From: Populus alba
Lineage: Eukaryota; Streptophyta; Magnoliopsida; Malpighiales; Salicaceae
Assembly: GCF_005239225.2 (NCBI RefSeq)
Contig: NC_133302.1
Coordinates: 2,728,001 to 2,792,000, forward strand
Reading direction: 5' to 3'
Length of the DNA: 64,000 nt
Below are positions 10,441 to 22,750 of the stretch, in pieces. The notes under the pieces are model-generated. The model did no database searches and was not told the DNA's origin. It saw nothing but the letters and a program-made list of their open reading frames with translations. Every line of letters begins with the position of its first letter. Within the stretch, counting starts at the first letter, position 1. The translations under genes were made by a program, and so were the position numbers.

Positions 10441-10975
10441 GTTCACCTATTGACCCGGTGGATCGACTCAGAACCCAATAACTATACGGTAGAAGTAATA
10501 TTTCATTAATAAATAAAGAAATATCAAACAAACTCTTAGAATAAAATTCATTTATCCTTAACGAAGACTTTTAGAATAAATATTATCATCTAATTTTTAT
10601 TTCTATTCTGTACAGTAGAAGTAATATTTCATAGATAAGTGAAGAAATATCAAACAGACTTTTAGAATAAAGTTTGTTTATACTGAATAAAGACTTGACA
10701 AGTCAGTCAATCAAGATAAAAAATATACTCAAATTAGATTTAGGAAATATATTTATTTTCTTATTATTTTTGGATTATTTGCTTGATTTTATTAGTTATT
10801 CTGAATTTATTTTAATAGATTTATTTAGCTATTATATAAATAGTTGATGTTTTATTTTTTTAAAATAATTTTAAAAATAATTGAATTTTTTTTAGAATTT
10901 AGAATTATAATTTTATAAATTAAAAAACTCTAATTCTTTTTAGCTTTCTCGCAAATAATTTCCAATTAAATCAGT
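10440..10975. repeat. Repeat H with a short J-type fragment
   Basis: About 10450-10490 has a J-like GACCCGGTGGATCGACTC...CAATAACTAT end, as at 21050-21095. It is followed by two H-type segments with the TATATAAATAGTTGATG signature near 10830. Confidence 0.5.
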
Positions 10976-11265
10976 GAAGACTCTGGCTCTGCCATTTCAG
11001 CTGCAGAATTTAAGGAACAACCAATTAGCAATTTAAGCTTAATAATGAGAAAGCATAAGACAATAGCAACTGAAGTTAAACATGAAACAAGCAAAGCTTT
11101 CACATTATTGTTATTGGTAAAGACATGAAATTAAAACAAGAAAGAAGCAAAGAAGAGTTAGCTACCTCTCTATAACAAAGAGTTAGCTATGAAATTGCAG
11201 CAATCGGAGAGAGAAGTTTTGCAACTGAAGTTATTGAATCGGAGAAATGGGGTGTTCAAATCGAA
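10975..11265 (-). pseudogene. Decayed TNL 5' end (start-codon region and flank)
   Basis: The stretch GACTCTGGCTCTGCCATTTC at 10978 matches the TIR start region of TNL-2 (about 58699-58718). On the minus strand it reads through a start codon into MAEPES, against MTEPES in TNL-2. The sequence then follows TNL 5' flanks: GACATGAAATTAAAAC, AGAAGCAAAGAAGAG and ATAACAAAGAGTTAGCTATGA, matching 185-280 and 28190-28260. The TIR body is gone. It is a relic of a further TNL copy, with the proximal promoter partly deleted. Confidence 0.65.
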
Positions 11266-11800
11266 TCAGCAGTTCATGTATACATAGACAAAAACATCTG
11301 CCTTTGCTGGCTTTATTTATTGCGAGTGGTTCCAAATTATTACACGTTGGAAAGAATATGTAATGAAAAAACAATTATTGAAACTTTGAAGTAAAATAGT
11401 AAAAGTTGGAAAAATATCAAATAGACTCTTATAATTAAAAGTATGTTTCCTTGCAAATTATTAGCAATGCAATAATTGTCAAAGAATAAATTATTGAGCT
11501 GGAATTTAGAGCGGTAACTTTCGTGGTGGTTGCTGATATTGGAGTATGAGTGTTCTTTGGAGTACGGTTGAATTGATATTCTGAAAAAAAAAAATTTACA
11601 TAGTTTTGATGTAATAATATTAAAAATAAATTTTAAAAATAAAAAATATTATTTTAATATATTTTAAAATAAAAAATATTTTAAAACACAATATTTATTA
11701 TTTAGCTGGAATTTAGAGTGGTAACTTTCGGTTGCTGATATTGGAGTATAAGTGTTCTTTGGAGTATGATTGAATTGATTTTCTAAAATAATATGCACAC
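11265..11800. repeat. Repeats H and B with a MITE-like piece
   Basis: A B tail at about 11440-11560 (TTATTGAGCTGGAATTTAGAG, then GTTGCTGATATTGGAGTATGAG) is repeated at 11700-11785 after a MITE-like AT-rich insert at 11580-11700. Repetition of the phrase on both sides suggests an insertion into the B tail. The same phrase without insert occurs at 32860-32950. Confidence 0.5.
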
Positions 11801-12523
11801 GATACCAAGGGACGAAAAGATATCTTTATTTGGGAATTTTTTTTCCGCTCTTTCCACATTTATTTATATTTTCCGCATCTGAAACGTTTTTTCCATGAAG
11901 CAGCTGCGCGCATGCCAAGAAAATGAGAAAATACAAAAGGAAAAGAAGAGAAATTCTTGAAGTTTGGGACTTTATTGCTTTATCACCAGGAAATTTCATG
12001 TGTAAATTACTAGAAATTTCTAGTGAAATTTACTGTCAATGCAAGGCAGGAATAGTAGAGTCAACCTATAAATGGACTAATCAAATAAAATATTCAAATA
12101 AAATCAGCCAAGACGGGGACCCAAAACAGTCCCTCCTCCGTTAACAATTCATCCAAAAGAGAGTTATACAATATTTTATTATTTGGTTCAGTAGAGACTC
12201 TTTAATTATATATATTAAAACATAGCATTATGTAATTCTAATACTATATTTTGAATAATTTTAGGGAAGAAATTATAATGTAATTGTAATTAAGTTTTTA
12301 GAAATCTTACAAACAGATTCTATATCTCTTTCTTATTCTAATATTTTCATCCATCTTTTATATTCATTACAGACATATTTTATTTCTTTATGTGTTTTCT
12401 TTTTTTATTAAGAATTCTTGACTTTGTTCTATTCTTTGAATTTCTTCCTAGATATATCATGACAGGAACGTGTATCATTTATTCAATCTAATTCCTATTT
12501 TCTTATTACTATCATTTAATTTG

Positions 12524-12562
<39 letters not shown>

Positions 12563-13080
12563 AGAAAAATAAATATTTTTTTATAATTTACATGATGTAT
12601 TGTTTACGATTAAAACCATGATATGTTTAAAGATATTAAAAAATCACAATTTAATTATTTTTATATACGATCCCATCAATAATTGTGTAATCACATCTTT
12701 TATCAATTTTATTTCAAACATAGTTTATGCTAGAAAATAAATAATTATTCCCAAAGCGAGCTTCCATGAACTTAAAGCAGGATTTTGTATAATTTGCACA
12801 GGATTTTCTCTAATTGAACTTAATTCACTAAAAAAAGTTCATCATCTTTCTTGCAAATTATTAGCAATGCAATAATCATAATTATAAAAGGTAAAAGGTA
12901 ACAGTACGTAGAGGAAAAAAAGCAAAGAAATTTCTCAAGCGTGTAGTGCTGGTAAATATTGAGCTGGAACATTCGTGGTGGATGCAACAACTGGGTCCCA
13001 CACGTTAACATTATTGAGGTCCTCATTATTGTTCTGTCTTAGACCGTTCTTCTCTCTGTATTTTTAATTTACAATTTATA
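11800..13080. repeat. Repeat A, near full-length copy 1
   Basis: It starts with ACACGATACCAAGGGACGA, then GAAGCAGCTGCGCGCATGCC and an ACTAGAAATTTCTAGT palindrome at 12009-12024. Next come AACAATTCATCC, the AACTTCTTCC block and a TA microsatellite (12525-12560). It finishes with a B-type end (TTAGCAATGCAATAATCATA, GCGTGTAGTGCTGGTAAATA) and a C tail. It is collinear with 40550-41790 and 62640-63670. It has no coding capacity and no obvious terminal repeats. Confidence 0.65.
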
Positions 13081-13440
13081 CAAAACAGCTACACCATATT
13101 TTTTAATTTTTAAATATTAAAAACATTATTCCACTACTATTCCACGAAACTTGAAAAATATGTGAACGACATCTATAAACTGTTTTATAACTCAATCCTG
13201 GCAAATAACTCCTCTAGTAACCCTGGTTAATTAATTTATTTACTTTGCTCGACAAGCTTGAGTTTTTATTCAAGTAATCAACTAGTAAGGGGTTTTATTT
13301 CTTATAGTTATTAATTAAAACAATTATTTATATGATCAACTGGATTAGAGATTTGAGAGATGAATATTACGTTCTAATATGAATATTTATTACATCCAAA
13401 ATAAACATTTCTTACTTGGCCATGAGCTTTTGTATCAAAC
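13080..13440. repeat. Dispersed repeat, copy of the 4430-4805 type
   Basis: Contains AATCCTGGCAAATAACTCC and TATATGATCAACTGGATTAG, leading into a shortened repeat F copy. Confidence 0.5.
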
Positions 13441-13620
13441 TGCAGATTAACACCCTTCCCTTGCTGCTGTCAAATATGTAAAAGTGCTTTTAGCATTATC
13501 AATTCCAATCAAACAGCCATAACGAGCTATAACTGCGTGAAAATCATATTTTGCCCAGAATGATAGAGATCAACCCAGCGAAAGCTATCAACAGCAATAT
13601 CAGCTTTATAGCGCAGTAAG
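13440..13620 (-). pseudogene. LINE-like ORF1 relic, copy 2 (short)
   Basis: Retains only the core that encodes the AVDSF...YGCLIGI...LTA region in copy 1 (about 5105-5310), with internal deletions. Too short to carry function. Confidence 0.35.
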
Positions 13621-13925
13621 GATATTATTTTATAAATTAACATTTACTTTTAACACATTAAGAATGGTCAATGTAAAATTTGATTAAAGGACTTACTTTC
13701 TTAAATTATACCAAAATTAATCCATAGATATTATTTTATTATAATAAAAGGAGCCTAAGAGGGTAAGCAAAGTGACAGTGCAAACAGTATACAACATTTG
13801 TTTCAAGTCCTAGCCCAGATTGTCTCAGAATACAAACTATGTTACAGACGCCAATTCTTGGATCCTTGATTTTGCTAAAATTCGATTGATAACTAAAACT
13901 GATCTTCTTCGGTTATAGTGTTTTT
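13620..13925. repeat. Repeat G copy
   Basis: TTAACATTTACTTTTAACAC, CTTTCTTAAATTATACCAAA and GGCCAATTCTTGGATCCTTG-like blocks are shared with 21785-22010, 36680-36990, 38270-38520 and 48880-49130. Confidence 0.6.
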
Positions 13926-15100
13926 ATTTTTTATTTTTTCTTTATTTTTTCTTTGTAATTAATTTTTTTTTATTTGATTTAGTTCATTAATATTAATTTT
14001 TTATATATATTTAGTTATCATATTCTTATGATACGGATCTTAGGTTTGACAAGTTAACCTAGTTGATTTAGATTTTATTTTTTTAATTAGTTTTTTTTTT
14101 TAATTTTATTTTTTAATATCAATTTGATTAAAAAATAAATTTTATAATTTTTTTTTTATTTAGTTTTCATTAAATTATTACAATCTCAACAGAGAGATTT
14201 ATTATACCCCTCGCAAACTATTTACAAGAATAGTGCTTTTTTTTTCCCCTCAAGTACAAACAAACCAAACAACCAAGCAAATTTCATTTTTCTTCCTGCA
14301 GATCCTTTGTAAAGTTTACACAATAACTGGATCCACGCGTTAAGATAATTTTGTCCTTCCCTTTTGTTTCCTCCGAAGACATGAAGTTAATTATAATTAA
14401 TTAATAATTTGAACAATCTCGAGCATGCTTAATTTAATATAATTAATTGTGTTGTGTAGACTTTTTTTTGTTACATTTGTTTTTTTTTCCCCCCGGTTTT
14501 AGCATATAGACTTAGTTCATGTGATAAATTAAGATTTTAATATAAGAATTTTTAGGATAATAAATATTTTTTTCTGTCATTTTTATTTAGTTTAAAACTT
14601 TTATTTATTTCTATTCAATATTATTAAACTTTTATATTTTTTTCTACTTGAAAAGAATAATTTTTTATTTTATTTTTTTTATTCAATATTATCAGGTTTT
14701 CTAGTTTTTATATTTAAAAATTAATATCTTTTCTATTTACTTGTTTCTATTCAGATCCTTTGCAAAGTTTCCACAACAACTGAGTCCACACGTTAACATT
14801 ATTGAGGTCGAACAGGTATCTTACTGCTATCAAACTCTTCCAAGCTATTGTTGACCACTGTACCAAAAACACAAAAAAGAAAAAATCAAAAAGAGATTTT
14901 GCTTCATCTCCATTATTATTTTTTCCTGAACCGTTCTTCTCTCTGTGATATTACTGTAACAACTTATTAAAGCAGTGTAAAGCGTTAAAAACACAGGTAT
15001 CATGAAGTGATATAAAGTTTCGTTTGTTATAAAAGTATGTCAATAATAAATGATATATGTCATAATTTAATTTTTTACCCAAATTTTTATCCAAATTTTT
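13925..15100. other. Gene-free, T-rich interval with B/C fragments
   Basis: Long oligo-T and AT tracts, a fragment shared with 30600-30660 (TTAATTATAATTAATTAATAA), and at 14750-15010 a C-like end with ATTGTTGACCACTGTACC and TTATTAAAGCAGTGTAAAGC (also 18480-18640). No gene is seen. Confidence 0.45.
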
Positions 15101-15109
15101 TTTTTCATT

Positions 15110-15880
15110 AAATTTATTCATAATTATCAAGCTTGAGTCGGTGTCGACTCAGTCAAGAAGCTGAGTCTCAAGTTATAAGGATTGACTTAGGTCAATTAGG
15201 AAAAATTAAAAAAATATATTTAGATTTTAATATTTAATATAAAAAAATTAAGAAACAATTCATGTAGATATAAGTTATACATGTTATAAATAATAAAGTT
15301 TAAAAGATTATTTCAAAAGATTTTTTTATTTCACATTGAAAAGATAATATCTTATTTTTTTAAATTGAAGTATTTAAATTAAAAAGCTTTTTTATTCTAT
15401 ATTAAAAAACCATAATTTTTTTTCTAGTAAACATAGAGTATATATACTAAAAGGTTTCAAATCCCACATTAAAAAAAATTAAACATTCTTCTAATATTTA
15501 TATACTGAACTTTGAAATGAGTTAGTAATCAACTAAAAAATATATAAAAAAAAAATAAAGGGCTCTAACTAGAAGAAAAAAACACATTTAAAAAAAAAAA
15601 AATAGAAATCTCTAACTAGAAGAAAAAACACATTTGAAAAAAAAAATGGATTTCTATCAAGTTTTGTTAGGTCATCCGAGTTCCAGACTACTCGGTGGGT
15701 TGACCGGTTTTCTCTGGGTCAACTGCAGGCCCGAGTTTTTCAATAAAACAGACCCAGTGTTGTTATCTAATTTTGGATCTATCTTTTTTATAATTTTTCT
15801 AAAAAATCCAAAACTAACAAAAAATAATGAAAACCCAACAAAATATATTCTTGATATATATTTGTATTGTTTTTAGTATT
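15110..15880. mobile_element. Repeat J element fragment
   Basis: GC-rich GAGTCGGTGTCGACTCAGTC near 15135 and GGTTGACCGGTTTTCTCTGG near 15700 bracket a TA-rich core (AGAGTATATATACTAAAAGG). The same three parts occur at 18700-19135, 37740-38290 and 45245-46490. The family resembles the hAT-like element at 52915 in its GGGTC/GACCC motifs. Confidence 0.45.
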
Positions 15881-16270
15881 TTTAGTGTTATATTAAAAGA
15901 ATTTAAATTTTTAAAGGTTTTTTGAACCTGTTCGATATTATTTTTAAAATCATTAATATTTTTTATGAAGTCAATATTGATATTGCTTTTTTTTTCTAAA
16001 AAAATTCAAAATACAAAAAAAAATTCAAAATTTATAAAAAGAAAAAAAAAAAGTTGAGGAAGAACCTAACAATATTTTACTTATAAATAAAGGTTCTCAC
16101 AACGCATAAAAAAAGAGTAATGAGGCAGTTTTAGATAGAAAATTGAGGAAACCCAAAGAAACTCTAAAAAAACCCAATCTTTTATCTTCTCTAAGCCAGC
16201 CGCCGCCCCCCGAGACCGTTTGTCTCTGCGTTTGCACCTGTGTTTGGTGTAAATTTGAATTGTTTTTTTT
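15880..16270. other. Gene-free AT-rich interval
   Basis: A short GC-rich island (CCAGCCGCCGCCCCCCGAGAC) at about 16195-16215 stands out against the AT-rich flanks. It occurs once in the window and I cannot assign it. Confidence 0.35.
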
Positions 16271-16440
16271 TTTTGTTAAAATTGAATTCGGTTTGTACTT
16301 TTTGGATCGTTTTGATGTGCTGATGTCAAAAATAATTTTTAAAAAATGAAAAAACATCATTGACATGTATTTCAGCACAAAAAACTATTTGAAAAGCAAT
16401 CGCTACCACACTGCCAAACAAGCTATTCGATATAAAGCTT
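16270..16440. mobile_element. MITE fragment with GATCGTTTTGATGTGCTGATG signature
   Basis: Contains TTTTGGATCGTTTTGATGTG, GCTGATGTCAAAAATAATTT and an end-like CGCTACCACACTGCCAAACA. This pattern is typical of abundant AT-rich plant MITEs. Only one terminus is convincing. Confidence 0.45.
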
Positions 16441-17700
16441 CGCGCATGCCAAGCGGAAGGGGTAATGAAAAAAGGAAAATGAACAAAGGAGATTAGCGAT
16501 GATTTCAATTATCTAATAGTTACACAAAACATTCTCTTTTATTGAAAAAAAATAAATTCGGTGGCCAAAACAAAAATAGGTAAAGACAAAGAACCCCTGG
16601 CCTCATGGCTTAATTTTTTCCCACTTAAAAATAAATACGTAATTTTATTATAGCAATGTACAATTAATTGTGTCTAGTAATAGATACATGAATTTTTCCT
16701 GGTCCTATATTCCAGGCCCTTCAAGCCGTGGTTGTAAATCAAAGCTATTTTATCTTTAAGCCGTGTTTGCTTTTTCATGGAGTAGGCCGTGTAAAGAAGG
16801 GAAAGGGAACATGAAAGACGGGGGCTGTTTCCTTTTGCTCTTTTTTCTTTTTATTTCTCTCTCTCTATATATTCTAAGTTTGAAAAACTTTATAACAATA
16901 AAACACTTCATACTTAGAATGCATTTTTGCGTTCCTTTAAACAATACTTTTTTTCATGGCATGTTTCTTTTTGGTTTTTTTAAGATTAATTGGTTTCAAA
17001 TTGCTTTTTAAACAATTTCTTATCATCTTAACTATATTATTATCGGTTGTTTATTTTTGTCCGGTTTAATGATACTTCAAACTACTTTTATAAGTGAGAA
17101 GTGATACGCTTTCTTCTTCCAAGTAATCAGTAATCAATTAAATTATTTCTATTCATTTACAGGAGAAGTAATATTTCATTGATAAGTGAACAAATTATTG
17201 TAGTTAACTTCCGTCCTTTCTTGTGTTATTAATTATTTGTAAAATAAGTAAAGGTTATTGTATTACTAACTTTTGAATGATAATGTTGTCTCTTTTATTT
17301 TTTTAATTAACATGCGTGTTCGAGTTAACTTATGTATTTTTTAACTAATCTCTTGAACATAAGTTTTTTTATCAAGTTACTGCTAAGTTTTTATTGACTT
17401 GAACTAAATTATAAGCTTTATAAATAACAGGGACTAAGTAAATGTAGCCAAAGATGCGTCCGCTTAGCTTGAAAAGGAAGAACATGCTGCAGGCAATGAG
17501 CATGAGATTAAATAATTAACCTGTGGCAAGCATGAAAGACTCTTGGGCTAAGCAGTTATCACTAAACCTTTTTTTTTTTTTTTTCCACATAACCGCATTC
17601 CTATAGTATAGAATAAGTGTAAAAATTATAAAATTTAAACTCGTCTCACTTCATCAATAAAACTATAATATTATATAAAAAAAACTTGATATCTCCACTG
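16440..17700. repeat. Repeats E/D and AT-rich filler
   Basis: About 16555-16755 shares GACAAAGAACCCCTGGCCTC and GGCCCTTCAAGCCGTGGTTG with 39735-39800 and 40310. About 16760-17010 is a repeat D copy (GTAGGCCGTGTAAAGAAGGG, TTGAAAAACTTTATAACAAT). About 17090-17570 mixes fragments of repeats E and H. No gene is supported. Confidence 0.5.
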
Positions 17701-18190
17701 ATCGTGGAGCTCAACTTATCAAACTAATTCCTATTTTCTAGTTACTATCATCTAATTTATTATTACTATGTATATCAGAAATTATTTTTTTTATATAATT
17801 TACATTACATGTTTTTTTTAATAAATTCAAAAGATGTACCGTCCAAAACTATGATATGTTTAAAGGTAATTGAAAAACCTCAATTTATTTATTTTTATAG
17901 TAGAAAATAAGTCATTATTCAATATTGATGATGAAGAATAAATATTGATTATTAATAATAAATTTTGTATAATTTGCCCAGGATTTTTTTATTCTCGCTA
18001 ATTAATCCCAGAACGAGGTTCCAAGAAAAGCCTCAACAAACCTTATTTTTTGTTATTTTGAATTCACTAAAAAAATATTCATCATTTTTGTTGCAGATTA
18101 TTAGCAATGCAATAATTATAATTATAAAAGGTAAAAGGGAACACGTACAGGAAAAAAAGAAAGGAAATTTCTAAAGCGTTAAAAAAAGCA
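17700..18190. repeat. Repeat A, 3' partial copy
   Basis: Collinear with 12480-12960, ending in the B core (CAGATTATTAGCAATGCAAT, AAGGAAATTTCTAAAGCG). Confidence 0.6.
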
Positions 18191-18700
18191 AGGAAAGAGA
18201 GAGAGGACCCCCTTGTCCTCTCTTTCTTTCTCACTCATACTGATTGAAAATCAAAATGGGGTGTTTGCTTTTTTCATCGAGTAAGCCATGTAAAGAAAGG
18301 AAAGGGAACGGGCACAAGAAAAAAAAATATTTCTAAATTGATACAACTAAAAAATAATCCTTAAATTAACACAATTATATAATACACACAAATACTTTGC
18401 AAATTTCATTTTTCTTCCTGCAGATCCTCTGCATAGTTTCCACAACAACTGGGTCCACGTGTTACTGATACCAAACTCTTCCAAGCTATTGTTGACCAAT
18501 GTACCGAAAACACAAAAAAGAAAAAATCAAACACAGATTTTGCTTCAACTCCATTATTGTTTTTTTCTTGAACCGTTCCTCTCTGTGCTATTACTGTAAC
18601 AATTTATTAAAGCAGTGTAAAGCGTTGAAAACATGGGTATCATATTGTGTTTGTAATAAGAGTATGTCAATAATTAGTGATATATGTCATAACTTTTAAT
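18190..18700. repeat. D, C and B fragments
   Basis: GTAAGCCATGTAAAGAAAGG marks D. CTGCAGATCCTCTGCATAG to GTAACAATTTATTAAAGCAG matches 14740-14990 and 39450-39600. Confidence 0.5.
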
Positions 18701-19135
18701 ATAGATTATACATGTGGCCTATAATGAAGTTTAAAAAATTATTTTAAAATATTTTTTTATCTCATATTAAAAAGATATTATCTTATTCTTTTAAATTGAA
18801 GTATTTAAACCAAAAGGATTTATTTTATTTTACATTGAAAAAAATAAAATATTATTCTAGTATTTATATATTGTACTTTGAAATGAGTTAGTAAACAACC
18901 GAAAAATATAAAAAAAGGGGTCTCTATCTAAAAAAAAAAACATATTTGAAAAAACAAAACGGGTCTCTACCGGGTTTTGTCGGGTCACCCTGATTCCAGA
19001 TTGACCTAATGGGTCAACCAGTTTTCTCCGGATCAATTACAGACCCGAGTTTTCAATAAAATAAACTCGGTCGAAGCCCTGGGTCATTTAGGTTCTGGGT
19101 TAACCTGTCGGATCGGGCTGGGTATGATAACTATA
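18700..19135. mobile_element. Repeat J element fragment
   Basis: A TA-rich core is followed by the GC-rich part (CGGGTCTCTACCGGGTTTTG, GGGTTAACCTGTCGGATCGG), ending in GGGTATGATAACTAT. The end resembles the AAAACTATG terminus of the element at 52915-53959. Confidence 0.5.
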
Positions 19136-20590
19136 AATTTAGTTAATTTTAATTATTTTATTATTTTGGTAATTTTTTTTTTTGGGATGTTAGAAATAAT
19201 TAGAAAAAAATACACAGCTATATATATAGCTAAGATTGAAATTGGACCACTAATTAAGTATTACGTGTAAAAATTGAGTTCGAAAATTTTTAGATAATAA
19301 TTAAGGGTTGAATTAAAAAAAAAACTTAAATTAGTTTAATTTGGTTGCAATTAGAAAATAGAAGTTCAAGGAGATAGACTTAGAAATTAATAACCGATTT
19401 TAAAAATTAATTTGAGGTTTAATTGAAAAAAAAAATTGAAGTTGGGAATCCATTTGGCTTAAAAATGAAGATTGAAAGAATCAATGACTGAAATGAAAGA
19501 AACCAAGAAATTAAAGGTGATATTGTAATTTAGTCATCAGCAAATTAAAAGAAATTACGGAAAAGAGTTGAAAATTGATCTACATAAAAGAATTGAAAAG
19601 TCTAGGAACCGAAGCACAAAAGGTTCTAAAATGGTGTGTTTAGCATAGTTCCAAACGGTGTGTTAACATTATTCCAAATGAAGAAAACCTAAAGCAAAAC
19701 GATGCCTTTTCACATTGATTGAAATTGTGCATTTTGCCTGGAAAAGAAAAGAACAATTTTTGATATCCAATGAAAAACGAAAATGATGTCTTTTTGTCCC
19801 TAAAATCTGCAGAAATCCGGGTTTCGGTTAAACGTACATGGAAAGCTGACTCTTTTCTCCTCATTTCATCCCAATCCCGACTACAAATTGATCCTCCTAG
19901 CAAACAAAAAACACCTTCCCATAATCTTGAGTATATTGTCCACGATCTTGAAATAAGAAAACATTTTTCTACCCTGATTCTCTCCCTATAGATCGAGCAA
20001 AAAGGGTTGGTGGCCAGCATTTAAGTCAGTTTTCAGTCGAGAATTTCGAGTAGTAAATTCGAGTCAATGCTTAACATATCCTATGATCAGATTAATCAAA
20101 TAACATATACATTATAAAAAACAAATATGGAATTGAAACTTTGAAGTAAAATAGTAAAAGTAAGAAAAATATCAAATAGGCTTTTACTCTAAAAGTTGGT
20201 TTATACTTAGCAAACACTTAGAAGTCACTCAATCAAGATAGAAAACATAGTCAAATCATCTTGAGAAAATATATTTATTTTCTAGTTATTTTTTGATTAT
20301 TTACTAGTTATTTCTGATTTATTTTATTAGATTTATTTAGCAATTATATAAATAGTTGACGTTTTATTCTTGATTTTTTTAAAAAAAATAATTGGATGTT
20401 TTTAATAATTTAAAAATTTTAAAAACTCTAATTCTTTAGCTTTCTTGCAAATACTTTTGCAAGTCAATCAGTGAATGACAGCTTTTCTAATAATGTACAA
20501 GAGAGAGCACAAGGAAGTTTCCTCCCTAAATTGCTAGGAAATTTCGAGCAGTAATTGTATGCTTTCTTGCAAATTATTAGAAATGTAATT
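19135..20590. repeat. LTR-like repeat, long copy (also 59220-60400)
   Basis: The segment reads like retroelement LTR-type sequence, with alternating GGTTTAATTG and GGACCGAAGC-like phrases and GGTGTGTTTAGCATAGTTCC. It then has TCCTCCTAG...ACACCTTCCCATAATC and finally repeat H. It is collinear with 59220-60400 over its length and with 8386-9015 over the second half. The 126-residue minus-strand frame inside it is not conserved in the other copy and looks spurious. Confidence 0.5.
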
Positions 20591-21050
20591 TCATGGTGGT
20601 TGCTATTATATCTTTAATACTTATTGGTAATTTCATGGTAGGTGCAGATTGAGAAAGTATGTTTTCTTGCAAATTATTAGAAATGCAATAACTGTCAAAG
20701 AGCGAGCATTATATAATTGCTAAAGAATAAATTTCGAGTTGTAATTTCATGGTCGTTGCTATTAAAGCAGTTTAAACGTTGAAAACAAGCGTATCATGAA
20801 GTGACATGAAGTTTCACGCATGCCAAGCGGAAGGCGTAATAAAAAAAGAAAATGAACTAGTGATGATTTCAATTATCTAATACTTACACAAAACCTTCTC
20901 TTTTAATATTGCTTAAACCCTCTGCTCTTTAATTCTCATTTTAAATTATTTGATGCCAACAACAAATATTCATCTTCAATTTAGAAAAAAATATATATTA
21001 ATAGATTTAGTGCAAGTACTAGCTGTATCACTATGAATCATAGTTATTAA
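20590..21050. repeat. Repeat B fragments
   Basis: Three short B-like leaders (TTTCTTGCAAATTATTAGAA) occur close together at about 20565, 20660 and 20700. They are followed by AAGTTTCACGCATGCCAAGC, as at 16435. No gene is seen. Confidence 0.45.
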
Positions 21051-21540
21051 ATTTAGACCGGTCTGGTAAATTGACTCGGAACTCAATAACTATTCAGTAG
21101 AAGTAATATTTCATTAATAAATAAAGAAATATCAAACAGACTCTTAGGATAAAGTTCATTTATGCTTAGCGAAAACTTAACAAGTTAATCAATCGAGATA
21201 CAAAATATACTCAGATTAGATCTAGGAAATATATTTATTTTCTTGTTATTTTTGGATTATTTGCTTGATTTTACTAGTTATTCTCAATTTATTTTAATAT
21301 ATTTATTTAGCTATTATATAAATAGTTGATGTTTTTATTTTAAAAAAAAAATGATTTTTTTTAAAAATTTAAAATCATAAATTGCACTCGTCAATGCAAG
21401 TTATTGATTTTACTAGTTATTTTCGATTTATCTTAATAGATTTAGCTATTATATAAATAGTTGATGCTTTATTTTTTAAGATAATTTTAAAAATAATTGA
21501 TTTTTTTTCTTTTTATCTTGTTTTCCATAATATTTATATA
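21050..21540. repeat. J-type end and repeat H
   Basis: CATAGTTATTAAATTTAGAC at 21047 looks like a J terminus. Two H segments follow, each with TATATAAATAGTTGATG. Confidence 0.5.
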
Positions 21541-22015
21541 GTGGCGAAATTGGAGGTAGCTTGTGGAGAAGGTGCATTAGTGCTTGCTTTTTCATTGAGT
21601 AAGCCATGTAAAGAAGGGAAAGGGAACAAGAAAGATGGGGTGGGGGTTGTTTCCTTTTGCTCTTTTTATTTTTATTTCTCTCTATATATTGAAAGTTTGA
21701 AAAACTTTATGACAATAATACACGAAAAGTACTTTTTGATAGCTCTTCAAAACTTTATGACAAGAAAGGGAATGTCTTTTTGCTTGCAACAACTTGGTAA
21801 TTAACATCTACTTTTAACACATTGAGGATGGTCAATCTAAAATTTGATGAAAGGACTTGCTTTCTTAAATTATAAGAAAATTAATCCATGAATATTATTA
21901 TTTTTATAATTAAAGGAGAAAAAATAGCTACATTTGTTTCAAATCCTAGCCCAGATTGGCTCCGAATACAAACCATGTTACAGAGGCCAATTCTTGGATC
22001 CTTGATATAACCAGG
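21540..22015. repeat. Repeats D and G
   Basis: D at about 21540-21785 (GGTGCATTAGTGCTTGCTTT, GAAAAACTTTATGACAATAA) matches 44985-45240. G at 21785-22010 matches 38270-38520. Confidence 0.55.
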
Positions 22016-22750
22016 TTTGAGCCCTTGTATTTTTTACGACAAGCAAAGATATTTGTCCATGCCATCTCTTGCATACAAGTCCTTACAAGTGGATCCCAAG
22101 TCTATCTCAGCTGTTGATCCTAAGTTATACTCGAAAAGATTCTGAGATTTCATACATAGAATCTTCATAAAGGACAAGTAATGGATGGAAGGAAATAATG
22201 GAAATTTATACATAATTTTTACACTCGGAGATTAAACTCCCGGCGACATCTCAAAAGAAAGATTTATGAGCGATGGATATTGTGAAGCAAGGCACGTTGA
22301 TTGCTCAAGGTGTTCAATGTTTATGGCTAATTTTTTTAGAGTAGCCATTATGTGATGTGTTAACATGGAGAAGGTCTCAATGGATTTGTTGAGCAATCTA
22401 AAGAGTGAAGGCAGGCAACTAGAGCAATGTGTTTTCTTTAGTTTTTAGCAAGCCAAGAGCATAGAGAGTAGAGAAATGGTTGTAGAACTAAGGAGGGATT
22501 GGAAAATAACAAAGTGTACAATCAAAAGTAAATACTTCTACAGACAATGTGGGATTGGGATTGAACAAAATTCTTTTTGATGGCATGCTATTTGAAATTT
22601 TGAAAAAAATGGCTTGCCCTAGTGAGCGAGACAAAAAAAAAACAAAATATTCAAGGACCACCTTGGCCTTTCTCTTTCTCACTCTAATACTGATTGAAAA
22701 TCAAATGGGGTGTTTGCTTTTTTCTTTTGCTCTTGTTTCCAATCAATAAT
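22015..22750. other. Gene-free interval, largely single-copy in the window
   Basis: About 22015-22480 has no recognisable repeat or reading frame and is less AT-rich than its surroundings. About 22560-22740 includes D-like GATTGAAAATCAAATGGGGTG. I cannot assign a function. Confidence 0.4.

Noticed and set aside
19640..20020. 126-codon minus-strand frame
   Set aside because: It sits in an LTR-like repeat and is broken in the collinear copy at 59460-59880.
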